Of a stretch of DNA of 64,000 nucleotides, positions 1-10,310 are shown piece after piece. The DNA comes from Albifimbria verrucaria (Eukaryota > Ascomycota > Sordariomycetes > Hypocreales > Stachybotryaceae). Location: contig JAHREC010000019.1 in assembly GCA_020081605.1 (NCBI GenBank), positions 248,001 to 312,000 on the forward strand. Direction: 5' to 3'. Positions within the stretch are counted from its first letter, which is position 1. Each line of letters begins with the position of its first letter. The notes beneath the pieces were generated by a model. That model had not been told where the DNA came from and did no database searches. It saw only the letters and a list, made by a program, of their open reading frames with translations. Both the position numbers and the translations under genes were made by a program.

Positions 1-255
1 CTTTTGTATAAGTCACAGGCACACTTGGTCGGCCCAGGAAGAATCTCATAGTTCTTAACCCAGTTGTAGCTAACACTCCAACCAGTGCCACCAATTGGAC
101 TCTCAACTCGGTTGCCCACACAAACGGCAACGTTATGAAGATCGGCCGTGGCACTATTCCAAACAATACGTTAGGTATGTAGCTTATCCATAGCAGAGTT
201 GAGAGACAAACCTAATAGCCAATGCTAGGATAGTGGTAGCAGTAGCAGCTCTCAT
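1..255 (-). CDS. Small secreted protein, 3' end outside the window
   Basis: A short gene read leftward and cut by the window edge. Exon 1 (255-212) encodes a signal peptide starting MRAATATTILALAIS. A GTTTGT...TAG intron (211-154) follows, and exon 2 runs from 153 to base 1 without a stop. After cleavage near ATA the mature part starts DLHNVAVCVGN and contains GGTGWSVSYNW and a CAC motif. The start was chosen because it directly precedes the hydrophobic leader, and because the predicted intron joins the two exons in frame with a serine codon across the junction. The family is not recognised. Small size, secretion signal and paired cysteines fit an effector-like or cell-surface small secreted protein, which is inference. 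The C-terminus is missing, so total length is unknown. Confidence 0.55.
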
Positions 256-1136
256 CTTTACAGTCTCAAGATTTTCAAAAGAAAGATTGAGAATAAAGTC
301 CAAGGAAATTGGGTAGGTGATGGTGCACTGAGAAGAGTATAGGCGTGAGATTTCACTCCAGGCAAAGGAGTGGTTGACTTGATATAGAACTGGGATGGGT
401 AAGCTGATGGGCTCTTTATGCCTCAGGACTAGGTCAACGGAGATTCTGTTACCGACGGATGAACTTGCTGGAAGGCCGAAACTGTAATATGGAATTTAGA
501 GGCTTTGTCACTGTTCATGCCGAGGGCAACGGAATTAGAAAAGTGGACCAGAAATTGCGAGGCATATTTTATTACCATTATAGCGCATCCGTTTCGTTAA
601 GGGACCCTGCAAATGGCAAGCAGACATTCGTGAATACGAGAGCTAGCGGCACCAACACCTTGATGATTAGAACTTAGGCATTGATCGTCCAGTGATGCAC
701 TAAGGCTATAGATCAAGAGAGATTAGTCGGTGGAGGTTGGGCCAATGTGATTACATGTGCCGCACACATGGCTCCTGAGCAGACAGAACATATCGGCATC
801 CCCGACTCCTGTCATCTCGTGTAAGTTAGCGTCCCATTTAAACATTCTTCCAATCACGCGTTTACCGTTATTTGGCAAAGCCAAGTAGACCTGGTGAATC
901 GTTAATGCACCTAAATTAGCTCGGCCTACCGGCCAAGCTCGGCCGATGTTGTACAGACATGGCACGTATTGCCCCGAGGGCTTTTGAATATCAGAACGAA
1001 CCAGTTGACCTGGCTCGACAAATGGCCAAGCCTCGCGTATAAGACTAGCCTTCAAGCCGATCAAATTTCCCTTTACACAAATCCTCGGCTTCACACAGTC
1101 ACTGAATTACAACTTCCTCATTGAACTCTCGGCAAC
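256..1136. other. Intergenic region, no supported gene
   Basis: About 880 bases between two secreted-protein genes read in opposite directions. A leftward open frame of 123 codons (1094-723) lies here, but it matches no family I know, has no signal peptide and overlaps the likely promoter of the gene starting at 1137. I treat the interval as the shared upstream region. Confidence 0.4.
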
Positions 1137-2073
1137 ATGGTTTCTTCATTGATGGTTCTTGGCTTGGCAGCACTTGCCACGGCCGCTCCGTTCATGACTG
1201 AACGTGACTTAAATTCCACCAAATGGACTCCTGATCATGTCCTCCAGCAAGACGAGGTTATTCTCTACGGACAAGGACGCAGTAAGTCTTCAGCACCACC
1301 AATTCATTCTTTTGTCCGCATTATCGAATGGTTCAAATACCAAAGAAGAGCCAACCGAAAAACGGTTCGTTGAGAATAACCGGTGTTACTAATTAGCTAA
1401 TCACTTGCGTTTCAGTGGAGGTTGTTCACGTCAGTGTCTGGGAGAAGCTTTTGGAGCTCGAGGGGTTTCTTTGGAAACTCCTGAGATTGACCATGACTTC
1501 CTTGACTCAGGCAAGCAGTTTGCGAATAAAAACGTCGAGCGGGACGAAGTTCACCCGCTTGACCCTCGCCAAGCCTCGTGCTCGGGTACAACCTCTTACG
1601 TTACGGACACCACTCAGCGCTTCGTCGACTGGGATGCTCAAATGTCCCCTGTTGTGATTGGTGCCGGCCGTAACGGTATTGATGTCAGTGTCGCCAGCAG
1701 CTTCAGCGTCTCCAACAGCGTTAGTGTTAATGGAGGTCTTAATCTTAATATCGTCAAGGACCGACTTGGATCTTCATTTGGTATCAACTACTCGAGGACT
1801 TGGACAACGCAAGCCACTGTCACTGTGAAGGGCACTGTTTTCCCTGGTGAGGTGGGGGTTGTGATTACAAGGCCATGGAAGAATCGCCGCTACGGCCGTG
1901 CTTTCAGAGGGTGTGTCGGCTCTATGACACAAACTGGCACTTGGATGGCAGACTCTTTTGAGGAAGGATCCTACGAAGGTGTGAAGTGGGTGGCTGGCGC
2001 CATTACCATGTGTATTAAAAAGCAGAGCGGTCTGCCTCTCACACGGTGCAATGGCAGTGGTGCCTTCCGCTAG
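1137..2073 (+). CDS. CELP0028-type secreted effector-like protein, frame broken in exon 2
   Basis: Exon 1 (1137-1281) encodes a signal peptide (MVSSLMVLGLAALATAAP) and the start of a pro-region. A 134-base intron (1282-1415, GTAAGT...TTTCAG) follows, then exon 2 to the stop at 2073. The C-terminal part carries the conserved block of this fungal family: FVDWDAQMSPVV, a long Ser/Val-rich beta-type stretch, RSWTT-like and TRP motifs, and four cysteines near GCVGS, TMC and LTRC. I recognise the family from memory as the one named CELP0028 effector-like; its function is unknown to me. The frame changes at the G run 1462-1465, where one base seems missing; upstream and downstream frames each look conserved. 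Because similar breaks occur all over the window, a sequencing error is more likely than gene decay. Expected product about 270 residues. Confidence 0.6.
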
Positions 2074-4064
2074 GCGCTGTACTAGGATACTTAGAGCTGT
2101 GACAGCTCGTGGGTATGTCAAGCCCAGTTGTCAATCGAATTATAATCTACTGATATAGTATAATAAAAAGATATTCGATCCTGGAATGATGTTGAATAAA
2201 GAGCATATGCGACTAGCAGGGAACTGAGCGTTGCCAGAAATTAGCAAGAAAAGAAAAACCATTGTCTCCTTTGTTGTGATATTTATGGTTCCCTCGTTTC
2301 TCTTTGGGATAATTAATTCATTCAGGGCTATCCTTATCTACTTCGGAAGCCCGAGGAAACAAATTCTATTAGATATCCCGGTATTCTTCCTCACCACTTA
2401 TAGATACAACATAATATTTCTATTATATCGCGTGAATCCGTGTTACTCTATAGACTCGTACCATTATGAACTCATTGTGAAAATGCTTCAGTTTCTGCAC
2501 CTTAACAAGTATGAGAAGTTGTGATATCCTACTTGCTAGCATTGTTCATTTCTCAGCTGGAGATAAGTTAGATACGATCAGCCACTCGGCAAGAGATTGA
2601 GAATGTACTCCAGTCTCAGTTTGACATCCTTCATCGTATGGTAGGCAGGACTGTAAGAATACCACAGCGTAGGGTAACATGGAATGATCAATGCTATGTG
2701 TTATTATAGTGTCAAAGATAAGCCGGCGAGATATTTGAAAGGAGAGCGCAATTAGCAGTATGAACGGAACATACTATCTCAGTTGAGTTGTCTTGGCCCC
2801 TGTGTAATCACACATCGATACATGGAGGGAAACCCTAATCTATTCGCCTAACTGACAAAAGAGCACCGCCAATATCATGAATTGGCGCCAATCAAAGCCC
2901 CAGAATATTAGAGAGACCCTTGTATTTGAACAGTCGAACACAGGGTTTCTTGGGAATGTCTGGAAGTTAGGGAAGCGGGCCATCTGAAGCAAGCCAAAGC
3001 AGCATATCATGCCAGAGCAAAAACAATTGAGTCGTTCAGATTGAGTGAGTATTCCAAAATTTAGCTAAGATGAGTTTGCGTTGATTATAATGAGAAATTC
3101 TACGACCAGCGAATCAATGATTCAATGACACGTCCAAACAACTTTCAAAGGAGTCAAAGGTGATTTTCTATGGCATAACTTATATGCTAACGAATAATGC
3201 GCCGGTTTTCGCGTGGAGAGAGTTGGTGTCTCGCCTCCATTCACAGGCAACCCTGTCAATTTTACTAATACGCGGAACTTCGTTAAGGCCATTATGGCAA
3301 TGCACGCATGGGACATCGTGAACCCGGGGTCATATCCCGCTACAAATATTGTTTTCAACTGGGTAAAAATAAGAATCCCATTAAGTTATTGAATAGCTGA
3401 TGTAATTGGAAGTGTTGCATAGATAGTGCATTCCTTCAAGGACACCTGTATGAGGTGGTCTACTACTAGTTGAGGCCGCCTATAATGAACCGGAGCCACA
3501 TGAGACTGTGTATATATGAATGTTTGTCATGAGTACGCTTACTCTCTATATCTTTTACTTGTACTACTGTGATTACTGTGGTTATTTATGTGTGATCTTA
3601 ATTTCTCATGATTAATAAGTTGTTGGGTAAAATTCAATATTTGTAAGGTCTCTATTGGACTCTCATAATGATAGTTAATTGGGATATCGAAAGTGGTTAT
3701 GATGCTGGAGCCATCTAGGAGTCATGGAGATAAGACAGTATACAGTGGCGTGTCGTATTGCCCTCAGTATGAGCCTGGTGAGTTATCAGGACTCGGTGCC
3801 AAACCGAGTATTGTGTCTGTATGTGTTCATTAGAACTACAGCATCTTTACACGCAACATAGTTAGAAGCCAGAACTAACAAACATCCCATACCTCAATCC
3901 TGCGGTACTTGTCAGCCATTCTATTCAAGGTGTGACCACACACTCGCTTTAATATTACTGCTAGCCCTAGTTCGCGTGACATGCGTTGGAGCGGAGAGAG
4001 TACTACGCAAGGGTAGAGCCTTCTATGAATGTCTATTAAATAATTAATGATGTGGCAAAAACCC
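2074..4064. other. AT-rich gene-poor interval
   Basis: About 2 kb without a gene I can support. The open frames are short and AT-rich, for example 2231-2524 with a low-complexity hydrophobic product. One stretch on the plus strand, about 3195-3393, reads through some 60 codons with balanced composition (GVSPPFTGNPVNFTNTR is part of it), but it has a stop just upstream and no usable start or acceptor. It could be a stranded exon of a decayed gene. Confidence 0.35.
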
Positions 4065-5221
4065 CTAAGATGAAGTGTACTTTAGGAGATAATGCGGAGG
4101 CAGCCCCATGATTGGTTTTTTCATCCCCGAGTTTTGGTTGTTACTCTTCGTAACATTCGATGTATCATTATTATGATCCGTAGTCTTCCCATTGCTTTGA
4201 TCTTGATTTATTTCCTCGCTCCTGTTATTGGTTCCAGCACCTGTGGCTTGTGGGATGGCCAGCGTGGCAGTGTACTTGTAAAGGAAGTCCCAGGTCATTA
4301 TTTCGCCATTCGGCGGAGATGTCATGGTGCCAGGCATATTCGTTGCAGATCGCGTTCCGTTGGCCGGAAAGGCACCAGGGGCGTAGAATTTGACGGGGGT
4401 TTCTCGCCAGGTGGTGTAAAATCAAAACCTCCTTTACCACAAGGGACCTGCGACATTGCGTTGCCACACTCTGACCAGTCCCCAAGGGTCTCTATTCTTT
4501 TGTCCAAAACTTCATCAATGCCAAGTGACATCGGATCTATGTCGGGGCAGAAGTTATAGAATCTAGCATTGTACAGTTAATATATATTCGTTGGAATCAT
4601 TCCAGTTTTGAGAGATGTCTTACGCAGACAGTTGGGCTGATTTCGCACAACACAGACATGCCGTGTTGTAAAGTCGAAATTCCTCATCCGTCTTGGCTTC
4701 TCCATGCAGCTGGAGCATATTCCAACTACAATTGGCAACATTGTCGTGACTTCGGTAAAACGAAGTGAGAATTTTCCCATAATTGCATGAGCAAGCACCT
4801 GGTGCGTTCTCGGGTGGTGGGAAAAATGGGACATTGTCGAACCCACCCATGCACCATTTGGTCATATCGCGAACAGTCTTCTGATACTCACAGCTATACC
4901 CCAGATTCCAACAGTGTGAGACGGCACAATTGACTTGTTCCTCCGAACGGCGACAGGAGCAGAACTCTGCACAGAAGCGGTCTTCTCCTGGGTCGCATGG
5001 ATCGTTGACGCATTTTTCCCACGCAGCATCCACGCTGGCATAACATTCCTCAAGGCCAACACCATCCAAGCACAACTCGGAATCAAAATGGCCAATTTTG
5101 ATGGCCGCGGCGAAGGCAGCCGACCACAAAAGGTGAGTGACTGCAACATTATTCTAAGGTGGCACTGATGGAGCTGGTACCTGATGAAGCAGGTTTTTAC
5201 GCCGCAAGGTAAAATGAGCAT
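4065..5221 (-). CDS. Secreted cysteine-rich protein, unknown family
   Basis: My model uses exon 1 5221-5201, a 47-base intron, exon 2 5153-4624, a 61-base intron with a GTAAGA donor (4623-4563), and exon 3 from 4562 to the stop at 4065. The leader ends in LLWSAAFAAA, a plausible signal-peptide end. The next 170 residues hold many cysteines, many in close pairs (CVNDPCDPG, FCSCRR, CSCNYG, CLCC). Exon 3 continues with CPDIDP, CGNAM and VPCGKGG and ends in a hydrophilic tail rich in Asn, Asp, Ser and Thr. The frame breaks once at the G run 4395-4399 on the plus strand (C run in the gene), one base short. I do not recognise the family. The cysteine-rich body plus polar tail suggests a secreted or wall-associated protein. 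The first exon is the least certain part. Confidence 0.5.
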
Positions 5222-5677
5222 GATAGAACCAACAACACTGGGCCAACACCTTCTTATGTTTGTTCAAGGGCCGCTTCCTCAATGGGTTAGCTGCCTTGAC
5301 TGAGAAAGTGAGTGGGCCTGTCGCGTCTTGGAGTCGCGTGCTAAGAGATTAAATACGCGGGAAGTGGGACTTGCAAATTAGAGATTCCATTTTATAGATT
5401 ATTTTTAGCTCGGTGTAAAGGACTTTGAAGCTGAGAATCATCCTCATCCTGCATCAATGGACCTCTTGTGAGATATGGGTCAAGTTGCCCATACAGCCCT
5501 TCAGAGCAGAGTCTATCATAGCACATCAAAGTTCCTAGTTCAAGATGTAACTATCGAACTTTTGAGGGACATCAGAAGATGCTCCACCAGAATAAACGAT
5601 ATCGAAACTAGATGCAGGCAAGAATTATCAGTAAAAGGTTAAGAGGTATGAAACTGAACCAGAAGGGCTTTGACGAA

Positions 5678-6187
5678 CTAGAGGGTAGTATAATTAGCTT
5701 CTTTGCTGATAAATACTTGAAGTCCCAGGGATTGTATACATACCATTTCTGCATAAGAATCATCATCTAGAGCAGTAAGATTATACCGTGTTCCGTCGGT
5801 AAAACTCGCGGTATCTGGTCTGAAGATATCTGTGCATGCCTCTTGATTACTCGTATCGCGCTTCTTATTGGTGAATTGATAGCCACCGCCGGAAAAGGGC
5901 CCCTTGACGAGGCAGACCCTCGAGCGGCCACCACTCCTAGATTCATCCTTCCGCCGATTGCAGTTTCCGTTATTATAACCTTTAACCAAAAGTTTCCAAG
6001 TCGTCGGGATATAGTCAAATTCAACGGATTCGAAATCATTGCTCCTATAGCCACAACAGTTATCGGGATTCATTGGTCCGCAATGTAACGCATTACCAGG
6101 GACACAACTATTGCTGAAGACATGAAGCGTGATCTCTATGGCAGAGGCGCCTGACAAAAGGCTAAGGAAGGCCTGGGTAAAGCGCAT
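5678..6187 (-). CDS. Small secreted cysteine protein
   Basis: An open frame of 169 codons begins with a clear signal peptide (MRFTQAFLSLLSGASA), followed by a domain with about eight cysteines (SNSCVPG, LHCGPM, DNCCGY, NGNC, RVC, EAC, MVC). The frame is open further upstream to 6328, but the methionine at 6187 is chosen because it directly precedes the leader. A GTATGT donor sequence sits right after AEM near the end, so the last twenty codons could be intronic and the true C-terminus different. I do not recognise the family. Size, leader and cysteine spacing fit fungal small secreted proteins, including candidate effectors. Confidence 0.6.
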   Translation of the reverse strand: MRFTQAFLSLLSGASAIEITLHVFSNSCVPGNALHCGPMNPDNCCGYRSNDFESVEFDYIPTTWKLLVKGYNNGNCNRRKDESRSGGRSRVCLVKGPFSGGGYQFTNKKRDTSNQEACTDIFRPDTASFTDGTRYNLTALDDDSYAEMVCIQSLGLQVFISKEANYTTL

Positions 6188-7293
6188 GATGTGTGGAGAA
6201 GGGGGCACAAATTGCTTGAGAGATATCGACCAGACCTGTAGGTGTGGGTGAATGGGACGTTCTGATGGCGGGCTAAGGAGGAAGCCAGAACAGCCCTTTA
6301 TATACACGAGCTGTTTCATTGTGGTCAATGGTCGGGGCCTTTTAACAAAAACTGCAGGGTATCAATGCAATGGCAAAGTAGTCCAACTTGGCTGTGTCCT
6401 CAAAGCTCTCAAGCATAGCTATGGCTTGAAGTGCTGCTGGAATTTTACCTTATAACGGCTAGTGCACTGCGGTAAGCTGACAACTCAATCCTACGAAGTG
6501 CGCGCAGGTCTTTGTGCAACCTGTAGGATTGAATCATGCCTAGAGGTCTTCAAGCAGATGCGACATTTGGTTTGAGACATTTGACAACAGCTAGGATGTG
6601 AATAACCAAAGAAGCACAGATTGGTCTTATTTGAGGTGTTAAATGTCAAGATAGTCACAAATGGCTCCCAACAGCCGACTGGCTTGTTGAGAGGTAGATG
6701 TTGGGCCATGGGGACACAGACATGTCGTGGGATGCCCTTCCTGCGCGCTGTTTAACCAAAACAAGCTGACTCTCATCGTGAATTCAATTCAACCCTACAC
6801 CGTTAACCTACCACTATGGGTGGAGGGATGTGCGCGAAATGACTGCATCAATATCTAATTGACTGTGACAAAAGTATCCATTTCCTAGCAGAGGCAATGA
6901 TGTGTTTTCAGTTGCTAATACCCCCTTTGCCAAGAAGTTGGGGAATTGTGGGTTAGCTAAACTCCATAACTTCTGACCCCTGAAACTGGTAGCCAAATGG
7001 CTGCGACGATAAAAAGAGCGAGGCGGAACACGATGCGTATAAAACGAGTAAGACGAAGTTATCGGAAGTATACGAGCACTCTGCCTAAATGCGTGGAGGG
7101 TTTCATTCCGAAGAAGGGTCTCGCTAACTTGAAAGACTAGCAATGTAATTTCCGGCCTCGATCCAGCGTCTAGGTTCTTGTTGGCGATTGTGGTGAAGGT
7201 GTGGTTGTTTTGTGTTAGGAGAGGGGCAGAGATTGACGAGAAGGCGTTTGCTGGTTGACGACAGGTGAGCCAAAAGCTCTAGCTGTAATACGA
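6188..7293. other. Intergenic region, no supported gene
   Basis: About 1.1 kb. The longest open frame (7143-6814, minus, 109 codons) has no recognisable motif, no leader and no splice partners, so I do not call it a gene. Confidence 0.4.
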
Positions 7294-8674
7294 CTAAACT
7301 CTTGCCATCCACTCTAGAATCCTCCTAGCAATTTGCAGGTTATTCAGTTCCAGATGCATGAAATGCCCGTTACCTGTAATCCCAATATCAGAAAGCTTGA
7401 TCCACTCTGGAGTACCACCAACTTGACGCAAGTAATCCATAATACAGTGACCGAAAGTGTTAAAAGGGCCCGCCTCTCCAGATATAGCCAAGTATGGAAT
7501 ACGTGATAGGTTTGGTAGAGTCCGGGCTGGCTCTCGTTGCAAGTGGCATTCTCGATTATCCTCTGTGTCTTGGCCGATGATTTCAGTAACGAGTTCTGCA
7601 AACATGTTAGAAAGACATCGCGCTGCTCCAAACTGCAAAAGAAAACAATTAAGGACGGATCAAATGCCAGCAGCATTATGTCTCTCTTGCATTCTTAATG
7701 ACCTTAAGTCATGTACTTGATGGATCATAGAAAAAGAAATGGACTAACCAGAGGCGTTCTTAACCGGTGGATGATATGAGAGCCGAGAGAAAGTGAGGCC
7801 CCAAGGACTTTGAGCCACGCCACCAAGCTCCCTAACATTGTACCGCCAGAACGGAGTCGTCGCCGGCTCCAGATTGATGCTGCCTTTTATGAACATGGGA
7901 CAGTCATTTGACAACAAGATTGGGTAGAAAGACCCGAGAGAATGTGATATGAGGAAGGCTTTATGTCTTCCCTTACCAGCTTTATTCTTGGTGATAACAG
8001 AAAGCAGTTCACATCCTGCTGCACGCATAGCCAACTCCTGGGTCTCGAAACTTCTAGTCCATGGTATGAGCGATTTGACGAAGGCATCAAATATGGTGTC
8101 GTTATTGTGTGCCAGTCCCGTGCCTGGCCATTGCGTGTGCGTTGGCGACGGCCCAGTAAATCCCGATTCCGCGTTTTCGATAGACTGTCCTGCCAGAAAC
8201 TCATACGAGGAGAAGTCGTTCGCAGCACTGCGTGCTCCCGAGTATGCGTCCACTAAGTACACTGGGTAGCCTTGTGAAAGGAAGTGAGAAGCCCAGCCTT
8301 TCCTGCATTTTCATTAGAAGACGGACAAAAATCAACTGTCGACGACTTATATACCTATTGTCAGGTGTGTTCAGCCAGGTCACCGCCGAAGTCCCACCAC
8401 CATGGAAGAAAACGAGAGGCGTCTTCTTCGCTCCATGAAGAGGTATCAACTTCTCGACATAGACTTGATCCACCGTGACATTACCTGTTGCCATTTGAAC
8501 GTGGCGCCCTCCAAGATAAAAGAAATCTCGTACATGAGGCGTTTCACTCGATTTGCAGAGAGGGTGCACTGCATTGGCACCGAGGCAGTCGTCAATTGCA
8601 TCGGTGGCGCCATAGACTGTGGTTGCGAAAATGCAAACCGCGACACGAGCCAAAGACCCGAAGTATCTGGTCAT
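7294..8674 (-). CDS. Secreted alpha/beta hydrolase (esterase/lipase-like)
   Basis: Three exons, roughly 8674-8355, 8302-7749 and 7632-7294. The protein starts with a signal peptide (MTRYFGSLARVAVCIFATTVYG). An oxyanion-type motif follows, VFFHGGGTSAVTW, interpretable as the HGGG/HGG element of esterases. Next comes GYPVYLVDAYSG, then the nucleophile elbow SHSLGS with the catalytic serine, an acidic-residue candidate in the AISGEAG loop, and a late histidine in GNGHFMHLE. Order and spacing match the alpha/beta-hydrolase fold and the length of about 400 residues is usual. The substrate cannot be read from sequence; extracellular ester or lactone hydrolysis is the reasonable inference. The exon 1-2 junction joins cleanly at DNR/KGWASHF. 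The exon 2-3 junction is off by phase with the donor I see, so that splice or a local base may be wrong. Confidence 0.75.
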
Positions 8675-9193
8675 AGCTGATAAGATCCTCGTTAGAGGTT
8701 ATAAAATTTAGCCTACACTTGATCTTTGTGGAACAATGGGTGAGAGCGGAACATAATCAAGTTGGATCTGACGTGAGGGGTGTCAGACAATTCAAGGATC
8801 CTCCGCATTCAGCCTCGACCTAAAATAGGTAGAAACTGCTCGTGGTATTAGTGATAGGACAGCATCACCCAATCGTGGAGGGAACAGGCTAGCCAATCAT
8901 GGTGCGATATTGTCGTTATTATGCGTAAATAGACAATAAGATAGTAGACCGTGTTCAGAAGAGAATGTGGCCACGATTCCGGGAGTTCCAAGAAATCTCA
9001 TTTCAGCTGCATAGCTACAGCGGATAAGGTCTGTTATGTGAAGGATAAAGTCGATGCTTTACACAACTAGATTCTGAGCTCTTGAGACCCTCCGAAAAGC
9101 GTATGTAATTGCTATAGGGTGCAACCCTTTGTTTCGTTTCGTGCGTCAATTTAGGCAGAAGAAGTACGAGATTCTCCTACGGCAAGAGCTCGG
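8675..9193. other. Intergenic region, nothing seen
   Basis: About 500 bases between the hydrolase start and the xylanase end. I see no gene, RNA or repeat here. Confidence 0.4.
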
Positions 9194-9260
9194 TTATTTA
9201 ACCATAACAGATACAGTATTGGCATAGCCGCACGCTGATACCATCTTCCGTTTCGAGCTC

Positions 9261-10310
9261 CTAGTAGCATTGCGAATACCACTGGTTCTGCGCATGGCAT
9301 GTGCTTCCGGATGCGCAGCATTGAGGGCCAGTCCACCCGCTACCACCGCACTGGCCCCATATAGCTGAACATTGTCCCCATTGTCACCACCACCACCACC
9401 ACCGCCGCCGCCGCCTCCGCCACCTCCACCACCTCCTCCACCGCCATTGTCTCCGCCACCGCCACCACCACCGGTGTTACTAACCGTCTGCTGGGCCGAT
9501 CCGCTGCCACTCCAGCTTTCAACTGCAATAACTTGGTAGTTCATTTGTCCGAGATTCATGCCAAGAGCAGCCCAAGCCTTGAAGTGGTTATCAACGGTGA
9601 TGGTACCACTGGAAGTAGGCGATTGACGAATTGAAATGTACTGTTGGAACGTCGCAGTACCTACAATAGAAGGCTGGTTCACCTGCTGATGCTCCCAAAT
9701 GGCATAAGTAGCACCATCGCTGGATACTGTACCTCTCTGTGAGCCGCCGGTGTTGATACCGTGGTTAGTATCCATGATACTGACGCTAGGTGTCAGTACT
9801 GCCTGTGCATGGAAGGACCAAATTAGGATTATACATACTAGTACTCAACAAGGGATTGGTAGTCCATCCGTAGACACCCAAGCTACCAAGACCACTGTTC
9901 ACAGCGAATGAGCCACTATGTGTGATGGGTCTTAAATGTTTTGTTAACGGATGTGTCCTTATGAGGCAAAAATAATTCAAGACATACGCATTGCTACCGG
10001 TCTGCCAGCCTACCCCAACGACAAAGTCTTGCTGAGTGTTCCAATTGAGGCTGAAGCTGTTGGTCGATGGGTTGAAGTTAACGCTTCCTCCGGTCTTGTA
10101 GTTCTGTACGTAGTTGGTGTTGGACCTGGGACCAATCTCACGAGCGGCAAAAGTGCCGAAACGCTTTGATAGCGGGTGATCAAAGTCCAGCGTAAAGTTC
10201 ATAGGACCGCGTTCTTCAAATACTTGCGGTGCCAACGGCGCCGTCGGCGCAGCGTGGGACACGGCTGCTGCCGCAAGGCTAACCGCGACGCTGGAAAGTC
10301 CTATCATCAC
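9261..10310 (-). CDS. GH11 endo-1,4-beta-xylanase with poly-Gly linker and CBM1
   Basis: Secreted xylanase cleaving beta-1,4 bonds in xylan. The leader and pro-peptide ([20 protein letters not shown], dibasic KR near residue 50) precede the GH11 jelly-roll: [54 protein letters not shown], the thumb [10 protein letters not shown], and AVESW with the acid/base glutamate. A GTATGT intron ends exon 1 after GSNA, and a second one interrupts the nucleophile loop. The nucleophile glutamate of the expected EYY motif is only recovered if one G missing near 9845 is assumed. A linker of about 30 glycines follows. Then, out of frame with it, comes a full fungal CBM1 ([15 protein letters not shown] to QWYSQCY, stop 9261-9263), frame lost at the C run 9376-9379. 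As written, the frame would run past the CBM1 to 9194. I consider the real enzyme intact. Confidence 0.85.
9381..9478 (-). repeat. Glycine-codon repeat (GGN)n in the xylanase linker
   Basis: A low-complexity tract of CCA/CCG/CCT triplets on the plus strand encodes about 28 glycines, broken once by Asp-Asn. It links the GH11 domain to the CBM1. Such triplet repeats vary in length and are hard to sequence, which fits the frame loss right next to it. Confidence 0.85.

Noticed and set aside
723..1094. Minus-strand open frame of 123 codons
   Set aside because: No leader, motif or splice partner; overlaps the upstream region of the secreted-protein gene at 1137.
4092..4559. Plus-strand open frame of 155 codons
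   Set aside because: Lies opposite the cysteine-rich gene; its product has no conserved features while the minus strand has leader, cysteines and matching splice sites.
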